From contig JBCBTJ010000004.1 of NCBI GenBank assembly GCA_039818665.1, positions 23,886 through 87,885 on the forward strand: a DNA stretch of 64,000 bases. Reading direction: 5' to 3'. This DNA comes from JBCBTJ01 sp039818665. GTDB taxonomy: Bacteria > Pseudomonadota > Alphaproteobacteria > Caulobacterales > Hyphomonadaceae. A model generated the notes under the pieces. The model was not told where the DNA came from, searched no databases, and saw only the letters and a program-made list of their open reading frames with translations. This document shows, one piece after another, positions 16,302-22,797 of this stretch (position 1 is its first letter; the number at the start of each line of letters is the position of its first letter). A program made the position numbers and the translations under genes.

Positions 16302-19300
16302 CTAGAAGCGCTTGCTGACGTTCACGAAAGCGCGCCGCCCGATAAGATCGTAGCCCGACTGGGTCACGATATTCAGACGCGACGGACCTTCGCCTTGGTC
16401 GATCAGCGGCGGCTCTTCGTCGAAGATGTTCCGGATACCCACCGTCACATTCCACGAGTCCGCGATGTAGCTCAGCGACAGATCGTTCGTGAAATAGCTG
16501 TCGGTGAAGTCGACATCCGTACACGGTACGCCGGCGCCGAGGATGCCGCAGGCCGAGCGCGTTACGCTTTGATCAGCTGGATCCGTGAACGCGTCGGTGT
16601 CGTCCTGCTGCGTCGAGCCGATGAACCGGGTCCGCCAGCGAGCCGTCCAATTGCCGTAGTCGAACAGCGCCGTGCCGACGAATTGGAATTCCGGGCTGCC
16701 GATCTCGCCGACATTATCGTCGCCTGGGGCATCTGGATCCAACTGCTCAAACTGCTCGATCTGATAGGTGGCCGCGAAATTGTAGCTGAAGCGGCCGCCG
16801 TCGACCAAGCCGTCCGTGTCGATGCCGAACCGGGCGTTGAAGTCGATGCCCTGGGATGTCGTGTCGCCAACGTTGACGAACGGCGAGTCGACATTGGCGA
16901 TGGTCGCCGTCGCCGGATTGCCGAGGTTCCGCGAGATGAAGTCGCAGAACGGGCTGGCGAGACCTGGCTCGTCATTATAGCAGTCGGACAAAACCGTAAC
17001 CGGGTCCGTCTCTTCGATCAGGTTCGTCACATCGATGTTGAAGTATGTGAACGAGAGATCGAAATCGAACGCGTCCGTAAACGGCTGTTCGAACACGAAG
17101 CCGGCGGTGAAGGAGTCAGACTCCACCGGCTGCAGGTTCGGGTTGCCGCCCGTCGTGGTCGGAATGCCGGTCGTGGCCTGCAGGCCGAGCGCCGTCGGGT
17201 CCGCGCCGTCCAGAACGCAATTGTCGAGGACGACCTGCGCGCGCGTGTCGAGTGACGGATCGTAGACGCCGCCGACATTGGCGACGGCCGGCACAAGGCA
17301 GGGATCGTTGGCGCCGCCGATCGTTCCGACGCTGCCGGCGAGGAATAGGGCGCGCAAGTCAGGCGCGCGGAACGAGGTGCCGTAGGTGCCGCGGACGCGG
17401 AACCAGTCGACCGGGGCGAATTCGCCTCGCACCGAATAGGTGAACTCGTTGCCCGAGAGCTCCGTATTCGTATAGCGGCCGGCCGCGTTGAGCGTGAACT
17501 GGTCGATGACCGGGATTTCGACTTCGCCGAAGAGTTCCCAAAGGCTCGTGCGTCCGATCGTATTGCCTTCGGTGTCCGGCACTTCAGACGCCGCTAGACC
17601 GTTGACGCGCACCACGTCGTTGACGGTGTTGATGCGCTCTTCGCGGAACTCGCCGCCGAACACAGCGCCGACCGTGCCGCCTGGCAGGTCGACCACGTCG
17701 CCGGTGAAGAGCAAGGTGGCGATGCCCTGTTCGATCTCGGTCGTGTTGATCGAGTCGCCGAACAGGAAGTCCGTTTCCGCTTGGGTAGCGAAGTTCTTCG
17801 TGCCGCCCGCCGTGGTGAACAGGGTCGGCGAGAAGAAGTCGACCACGACGCAGTCGGCCGGCGTGATGAAGCCGAAGCTCAAAGCCGTCCGCGGCAGGCC
17901 GCATGTCAGCTCGCCATTGGCGTCGAAGCGCAACGTGTCGAGGCTCTCGCGGATGTTGTTCTCGAAGAGAACGGGCTGCGAGGCGACGCCGAGACTGCGC
18001 TCATAGCTGCCGTAGAAGTCGTAGATCCAGTTCTTCTCTTGCAGCGCGGCGACGGGAATGTCGCCTTCGATGCCCGCCACGAAGCGGAAGTTCTCCAGAT
18101 CCGACTCGCGCCGCTGGGCGAGGCCGGCCACCGAGATCACCGGCAGAGCGTCTTCGTCGAACGGGTTTAGCGGGTTGTCGAAGAGTTGCAGCGAGCCGTC
18201 TGGGTTCACCAGAAGGTTGCCATTGGCGTCCTCCATCGGGATCTGGCCAGGCACGCCCGGGAAGATCTGCTCGTTCGTCAAGCGGCTTGTGACATCGCGG
18301 CTGTTGTATGCGGCTTCGAAATAGACCGTGTCGCGTTCGAAGATGTTGATGTCGTACTGGCCGGTGGCGAACAGGTTATAGCGCTGTACGCCTTCCAGAA
18401 GCTGTGTCGCCAGCTCTTCGTCCTGAAGGTTGTAGTCAAAGCCGAAAGCGAAATCGCCGGGCGCGAAGAAAGCGCCGGTCGAGAAGTTCGGCACGCCGAT
18501 ATCGGTGGCGCCGGGCGTGTTGAAGACGAAGCCCTGGCTCCCGATGAACACGGCGTTGTCCGGACGGTTGTCCAGGCAAACATCGAAGATCTCGCCGTCC
18601 GGGCTCACCTCGATGTCGCGCAGACAGTCGTTGAAGTCCGGCCGGTCGCCGGCGAGCACCGCGGTGCGGTTGTAATACTCGCCCGCGATCGTGAAGTTGC
18701 CGCGATCGTTGGACGCCCCGCCGATGAAGCCGATCTGAAGCTCGTCGCCGCCATCCGCGAAGGGCTGCGTCGCGCTGCCGCTGATTTCGAAGCCTTCGAA
18801 GTCGTCGCGGGTGATGATGTTCACAACGCCGGCGATGGCGTCGGAGCCATAGATTGACGAGACGCCGTCCGTCAGAATGTCGACCCGTTCGACGAAGGAG
18901 CTCGGCACCAGGTTCAAGTCGGGCGCGACGGGCGCGCCGCGAACGCCCGACCGGCCGAGCCGCCGGCCATTGACCAGAACCAGCGTGTTCTCAGCCCCAA
19001 GGCCGCGCAGGGCGACATTGTTCGAGCCGACGCCGCCTTCGGAAACGCCTTCAACCGCCGCGGTGGGCGAACCGGCGTTCGTCGAGCCGTCGAACTGAAC
19101 GCCCGTCACGGTCGGCGATTGCGAGATCAGATCGCCGATCTCGAACAAGCCGATCGCGCGCCCCTCGGCGGCGTCGACCACCTGCAGCGGCGAGACGGCG
19201 GAAAACTCATCGCGGCGGATGCGCGAACCAGTGACCATCACGCGGTCCATCGACATTTCAGCGTCGGTTGATGTCTCGCCGACGCGTTCCACATCATCGG

Positions 19301-19385
19301 CGTCTTGACCGTAAGCCGGCGCGCCGAGCGCCGCCGCCATCATAGTCGTGGACAGGGCCAAGCCCCGTATCGTTACGTACTTCAC
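16302..19385 (-). CDS. TonB-dependent outer-membrane receptor 1
   Basis: The 1027-residue product is an outer-membrane transporter of the large TonB-dependent (OAR/CirA-like) type. It has a signal peptide (ALSTTMMAAALGAPAYGQ), a VMVTGSRIRR motif at the TonB-box/plug start, a plug with NNVALRGLGAENTLVLVNGRR and YGSDAIAGVVNIITRDDF, and a 22-strand barrel ending in Phe (FVNVSKRF). GTG at 19385 is chosen because GGGAGC lies 8 bp upstream. No sigma/anti-sigma pair or ligand-processing enzyme is adjacent, so the substrate is unknown. A palindrome at 19508-19523 sits in its likely promoter region. Confidence 0.92.
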   Translation of the reverse strand: MKYVTIRGLALSTTMMAAALGAPAYGQDADDVERVGETSTDAEMSMDRVMVTGSRIRRDEFSAVSPLQVVDAAEGRAIGLFEIGDLISQSPTVTGVQFDGSTNAGSPTAAVEGVSEGGVGSNNVALRGLGAENTLVLVNGRRLGRSGVRGAPVAPDLNLVPSSFVERVDILTDGVSSIYGSDAIAGVVNIITRDDFEGFEISGSATQPFADGGDELQIGFIGGASNDRGNFTIAGEYYNRTAVLAGDRPDFNDCLRDIEVSPDGEIFDVCLDNRPDNAVFIGSQGFVFNTPGATDIGVPNFSTGAFFAPGDFAFGFDYNLQDEELATQLLEGVQRYNLFATGQYDINIFERDTVYFEAAYNSRDVTSRLTNEQIFPGVPGQIPMEDANGNLLVNPDGSLQLFDNPLNPFDEDALPVISVAGLAQRRESDLENFRFVAGIEGDIPVAALQEKNWIYDFYGSYERSLGVASQPVLFENNIRESLDTLRFDANGELTCGLPRTALSFGFITPADCVVVDFFSPTLFTTAGGTKNFATQAETDFLFGDSINTTEIEQGIATLLFTGDVVDLPGGTVGAVFGGEFREERINTVNDVVRVNGLAASEVPDTEGNTIGRTSLWELFGEVEIPVIDQFTLNAAGRYTNTELSGNEFTYSVRGEFAPVDWFRVRGTYGTSFRAPDLRALFLAGSVGTIGGANDPCLVPAVANVGGVYDPSLDTRAQVVLDNCVLDGADPTALGLQATTGIPTTTGGNPNLQPVESDSFTAGFVFEQPFTDAFDFDLSFTYFNIDVTNLIEETDPVTVLSDCYNDEPGLASPFCDFISRNLGNPATATIANVDSPFVNVGDTTSQGIDFNARFGIDTDGLVDGGRFSYNFAATYQIEQFEQLDPDAPGDDNVGEIGSPEFQFVGTALFDYGNWTARWRTRFIGSTQQDDTDAFTDPADQSVTRSACGILGAGVPCTDVDFTDSYFTNDLSLSYIADSWNVTVGIRNIFDEEPPLIDQGEGPSRLNIVTQSGYDLIGRRAFVNVSKRF

Positions 19386-19797
19386 ATTATGCTCCCGATT
19401 AGGTCCCCAACCACGGGCGAATCTCCCTCCTCGCCCTGGGCGCATTCATGCGGATTTTGACGTTCTCGTGAACACGAAGTTACAATCGGGTAACGAAAAG
19501 TTTTGAGTGTGACATATTTGACATCAACGCGTTCGTTGCGCGTCGCGCCTTGTTTATGGAAATATTTTCGAATCTTCGTTGAAGTGTCGAGGCGATGAGC
19601 CGGGCGTGCGCAAAGGCGTCCGGAAAGAGCGCGCAGGTTGAAATCTTCCCCAATGCTTGGATCCGGCGCCGCGGCCAGGAGCGCGCGGGCCGGCGCGCAG
19701 GATTTCAATATGTCTCAGCTTGCGACCGTCCGCCAATTTGCCCGGCTCGCCGGCGCCTGCTAATCGCCGAACGTGTCAGCCGAACAGGAGCGGTCTC
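19386..19797. other. Divergent intergenic region, TonB receptor 1 / pcm
   Basis: No gene is supported in these 412 bp. The left part is AT-rich (about 19440-19570) and carries the palindrome at 19508-19523; it should contain the promoter of the TonB receptor. The right part (19580-19797) is GC-rich with the promoter of the methyltransferase gene. An open frame from 19657 lacks coding character before 19798. Confidence 0.5.
19508..19523. promoter_or_regulatory. 16-bp imperfect palindrome upstream of TonB receptor 1
   Basis: TGTGACATATTTGACA has half-sites that agree at six of eight positions by two-fold symmetry. It lies about 123 bp upstream of the receptor start, inside the AT-rich stretch, and resembles an operator for a helix-turn-helix regulator. 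No regulator gene is adjacent. Confidence 0.35.
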
Positions 19798-20451
19798 ATG
19801 GATTTCGACGCAGCCCGCCGCAACATGGTCGACAGTCAGATCCGCCCGAACGACGTTACGGATCCCGACATCGTCGCCGCCTTCCTGAAGACGCCGCGAG
19901 AGATCTTCACGCCCAAGTCCAAGATGTCGCTCGCCTATTCGGAATTGGAGATCGAAACATCTGACGGGCGCTGGCTCTGGCGGCCGCGGGATTTTGCGAA
20001 GCTTCTCGAGGCGGCCGATCCGAAGCCGGACGACATCGCGCTCGTGATCGGAGCGGGCGCAGGCTATGAAGCCGCCGTCGCGGGCGAGCTGGTCGAGACG
20101 GTGATCGGCCTGGAAAGCGACGCGCATTTGGTCGATCGGGCCACGGAAAGACTGTCCGAGATCGGGCTAGAGCGCGTCGTGTTCGTCGAGGGCGCGCTTG
20201 AGGAAGGCTTGGCCAGCCAAGGCCCGTTCGATCTCATCCTGGTCAACGGCATGGTCGCCACCGTGCCGCAGGCGTGGACCGATCAGCTGGCAGAGGGCGG
20301 CCGGCTGGCCGTCGTCGTGCAGGCCGACCGCGATCTGGGCAAAGCGCGGATCATGACGCGCGCCGGCGACGTGGTGTCGTCGCGCACGGCCTTCGACGCG
20401 ACCCCGCCGCGATGGCCGGCCTTTGATCCGAAGCCCGCGTTCAGCTTCTAA
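19798..20451 (+). CDS. pcm: Protein-L-isoaspartate O-methyltransferase family protein
   Basis: The 217-residue product begins MDFDAARRNMVDSQIRPNDV, the standard start of the alphaproteobacterial PCMT-like family, and shows a Rossmann methyltransferase core (ALVIGAGAGYEAAVAGEL, then VIGLESDAHLVDRATERL). The family repairs isoaspartyl residues by SAM-dependent methylation; the alphaproteobacterial branch sits almost always upstream of a tolC gene, as here, and its true substrate is not settled. The start at 19798 is preferred over an upstream one at 19657 because the conserved N-terminus begins there. Confidence 0.85.
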   Translation: MDFDAARRNMVDSQIRPNDVTDPDIVAAFLKTPREIFTPKSKMSLAYSELEIETSDGRWLWRPRDFAKLLEAADPKPDDIALVIGAGAGYEAAVAGELVETVIGLESDAHLVDRATERLSEIGLERVVFVEGALEEGLASQGPFDLILVNGMVATVPQAWTDQLAEGGRLAVVVQADRDLGKARIMTRAGDVVSSRTAFDATPPRWPAFDPKPAFSF

Positions 20452-20465
20452 GCCCGTCTTTAGAA

Positions 20466-20482
20466 AGTGAACACTGTTCACT
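20466..20482. promoter_or_regulatory. Perfect 17-bp palindrome (operator) upstream of tolC
   Basis: AGTGAAC-ACT-GTTCACT is a perfect palindrome with 7-bp arms around a 3-base centre. It lies 14 bp after the methyltransferase stop and about 50 bp before the tolC start, where the tolC promoter should be. This form is typical of operators of TetR-family repressors of efflux genes. No such repressor gene is adjacent, so a distant regulator is implied. Confidence 0.7.
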
Positions 20483-20532
20483 CCTAAGCCTCCGCGTTAG
20501 ATTCGGCGCTGTCGCTTGTGGAGGAGTGTCCA

Positions 20533-21828
20533 ATGGGGATCAGATCATTGACGGCGGCGGCGCTGGCCGCCGCAGCCTTGTCGTTTCCGTCCGCGTCTGC
20601 CGAGACGCTAGAAGAGGCGGTGCGCGCCGCATTCCGGACCAATCCGCAATTGGGCGTGCAGCGCACCGAGGCCGAGATCGCCGGCGAGGCGCTGCGCGAA
20701 GCGCGCGGCGCGCGCCGGCCGCGGATCGACGTGTCAGGCAGCTACGGCTACCAAGACATCACCACCAACCAAGTCTTCGCCTTCGGCATCGGCGAGCAGA
20801 CGGTCGCCAGCGCGCAGGGGCAATTGGTCCAGCCGATCTACACTGGCGGGCGCATCTCCTCCGGCATTCGCGGCGCCCGCGCCGGCGTGGGCGCGGCGGA
20901 CGCAGCGCTGGACGGCGTCGGCCAGGACACGATCCTGCAAACCGTAACGGCCTATATGGATGTCATCCGCGACGCCGAGTCGGTGCGGATCCAAGAAAAC
21001 AGCGTGTCGCTTCTCGAAGAGCAGCAGCGCGCCGCCCGAGACCGGTTTGAAGTCGGCGAGGTCACCCGAACAGACGTCGCCCAGGCCGAAGCCCAACTCG
21101 CGGAAAGCCGCGCCGGCCTCGCCGCCGCGCTCGCCCAGCTGGAAGCCAGCCGCGCGGCCTACGCCTTCGTGGTCGGAACGCCGCCAGGCGAGCTGGCCCC
21201 GCCGCCGCCGCGTCCGGCCGTGCCCGACAGTTTCGAGCAAACCGTCGAAATCGCGCTCGACCAGAACCCGGACATCATCGCCGCCCGTCTTCAAGAAGCC
21301 GCCGCCGCCGAAGCGGTCACCACGGCGCGCAGCACGCTTTTGCCGCAGCTGTCCCTGGTCGGCACGGCGGCCTATGAAGAGACATTCTTAGAGGGCCAGC
21401 AGCGCACGACCAATTTCTCCGCCATCGCGCAGGCGACGGTTCCGCTTTATGAGGGGGGCGTGCTGCGCAGTCAGGTGCGCTCGGCGAAGCTGCAACGCGA
21501 ATCCGCGCGCCTTCAGATCGCCACCATCGACCGCTTCATCCGCGCCGATGCGGCCCGCGCTTGGTACAGCCACGTGGCCGCGCTGCGCTCGATCGAAGCC
21601 TCGAGAAGCCGCGTCGAAGCCGCCGAGATCGCCTATGAGGGGTCCCTGAACGAGCTCTCCGTCGGCGTGCGCACCACGCTCGACACGCTCGACCAAGAAC
21701 AGGATTTGCTCGAAGCGCGCCTCTCGCTCGTGTCGGCGGAACGCGACGCGTTTGTCACTGCCTATGAGATCCTGCGCGTCGCCGGCGCGCTGGACCTTGG
21801 CTTGCTGGCCGGCGGCGCGGCGGAGTAA
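20533..21828 (+). CDS. tolC: TolC family outer-membrane efflux channel
   Basis: The 431-residue product is a TolC-type channel: a signal peptide (LTAAALAAAALSFPSASA), two internal halves each of long helices and beta segments (LVQPIYTGGRISSGI and VPLYEGGVLRSQVRSAKL are the two beta-strand/turn repeats), and the V-G-T/D-V pattern EVTRTDVAQAEAQLAESRAGL. It forms the outer-membrane exit duct for tripartite efflux or type I secretion; no pump gene is adjacent. GGAGG precedes the ATG. A perfect palindrome at 20466-20482 suggests repression by a TetR-type regulator. Confidence 0.92.
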   Translation: MGIRSLTAAALAAAALSFPSASAETLEEAVRAAFRTNPQLGVQRTEAEIAGEALREARGARRPRIDVSGSYGYQDITTNQVFAFGIGEQTVASAQGQLVQPIYTGGRISSGIRGARAGVGAADAALDGVGQDTILQTVTAYMDVIRDAESVRIQENSVSLLEEQQRAARDRFEVGEVTRTDVAQAEAQLAESRAGLAAALAQLEASRAAYAFVVGTPPGELAPPPPRPAVPDSFEQTVEIALDQNPDIIAARLQEAAAAEAVTTARSTLLPQLSLVGTAAYEETFLEGQQRTTNFSAIAQATVPLYEGGVLRSQVRSAKLQRESARLQIATIDRFIRADAARAWYSHVAALRSIEASRSRVEAAEIAYEGSLNELSVGVRTTLDTLDQEQDLLEARLSLVSAERDAFVTAYEILRVAGALDLGLLAGGAAE

Positions 21829-21847
21829 TATCCCGCTGTAAGGCGCT

Positions 21848-21877
21848 GTTAACCGACCGGTTCTAGCTAAGGTTAAC
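21848..21877. promoter_or_regulatory. GTTAACC-N16-GGTTAAC inverted repeat upstream of popZ
   Basis: Perfect 7-bp arms GTTAACC (21848-21854) and GGTTAAC (21871-21877) flank a 16-base spacer, 37 bp before the popZ start. TTAAC is the half-site of the cell-cycle regulator CtrA, but the spacing is not that of a canonical TTAA-N7-TTAA box. A GAATC (GANTC, CcrM-type methylation site) lies at 21885-21889. The arrangement suggests cell-cycle control, by inference only. Confidence 0.45.
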
Positions 21878-21913
21878 GACAACGAATCGCGCGCACGCAA
21901 CGAGGCACAGAAA

Positions 21914-22621
21914 ATGGCCGAGCACGCCCCCAAGGAACCGACTATGGAGGAGATTCTCGCCTCCATTCGGAAGATCATTTCCGAGGACGGCGAGGCCAAG
22001 CCGAAGGCGAAAGCGGCGCCGAGCGCGCCGCCGCCCGAGCCGGAGCCTCAGTCGGATCCAGAGCCCGCACACGAAGAAGAGACGCTGTCTGCGTCTGATC
22101 TGGTCGATAAAATCGAGGACGACGAGGTCTTTTTCGAGGAAGAGGTGCTGACGCCCCAAGACCTCGACGACGAGGAGCTGACCCCTCAGGACCTCGAGGA
22201 CCACGAACTGCCCGACGCCGCCGAACTCCATCCGAGCGAGGAGGGGTTCGTCGAGGATCCGCCGTCGGCGCTTGAAGAGCTGATCGAGCCGGCCGCGATC
22301 GAACGCATCAGCGACGAAGCGGCCGAGGAGACTGCGCGTAGCATCGAGTCCATCATTCACGGAAACCGGGAGGCCGACATGGCTGCCAGCGCCAAATATC
22401 AGGAAACGGTCCTGACAGAAGAAGCCACAGCCGAGACCGCCGCCGGCGCGCTCGGCAAGCTGATCTCCACTATGGATTTCGGCGGCGAGAACACGATTGA
22501 AGGCCTCGTGCGCGAGCTTTTGAAGCCGATGATTAAAGACTGGCTCGACGCCAATCTGCCGGGCATCGTGGACGAGAAAGTCGAAGCCGAGGTTCAGCGC
22601 ATCGCGCGCATGGCCCGCTAG
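21914..22621 (+). CDS. popZ: Polar organising protein PopZ (DUF2497)
   Basis: The 235-residue product has the two conserved ends of PopZ: the N-terminal helix EPTMEEILASIRKIISED, which binds client proteins, and the C-terminal helices (ENTIEGLVRELLKPMIKDWL, then EKVEAEVQRIARM), which drive self-assembly. The middle (about 25-130) is acidic, proline-rich and disordered, and contains the imperfect repeat LTPQDLDDEE / LTPQDLEDHE. Caulobacter PopZ is 177 residues, so the linker is longer here. PopZ forms polar condensates that hold ParB-parS and recruit signalling proteins, including partners of the DivK/PleD system encoded at 10.4-12.1 kb. It sits between tolC and valS, the Caulobacterales order. 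Confidence 0.93.
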   Translation: MAEHAPKEPTMEEILASIRKIISEDGEAKPKAKAAPSAPPPEPEPQSDPEPAHEEETLSASDLVDKIEDDEVFFEEEVLTPQDLDDEELTPQDLEDHELPDAAELHPSEEGFVEDPPSALEELIEPAAIERISDEAAEETARSIESIIHGNREADMAASAKYQETVLTEEATAETAAGALGKLISTMDFGGENTIEGLVRELLKPMIKDWLDANLPGIVDEKVEAEVQRIARMAR

Positions 22622-22622
22622 C

Positions 22623-22668
22623 GCGTTTCCAGCGAAAGTGGCCGCCGGTTTCGCGCCCGGAAACGCGT
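22623..22668. repeat. RIME-like stem-loop 1
   Basis: Outer arms GCGTTTCC and GGAAACGC pair across a loop holding GCGAAAGTGGCCGCCGGTTT. It begins directly after the popZ stop. The internal segment is complementary to the inside of stem-loop 2 (22681-22730), so the pair can also fold on each other. The pattern resembles intergenic repeat families known from Rhizobiales and Caulobacter. Confidence 0.65.
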
Positions 22669-22680
22669 CAACCAAAAAAT

Positions 22681-22730
22681 CGACCGCTTTCGGATGGAAA
22701 ACCGGCGACCACTTTTCCTGAAAGCGGTCG
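22681..22730. repeat. RIME-like stem-loop 2
   Basis: Arms CGACCGCTTTC (22681-22691) and GAAAGCGGTCG (22720-22730) are perfectly complementary across 28 bases containing GAAAACCGGCGACCACTTTT, the near-complement of the inside of stem-loop 1. It lies 67 bp before the valS start. Confidence 0.65.
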
Positions 22731-22797
22731 AGGCTCGCTTCCCGAAGAATAATCGTTATAGACGGGGCGCGCTCTGCGGGGCGCGCCCCTTCTGTTT

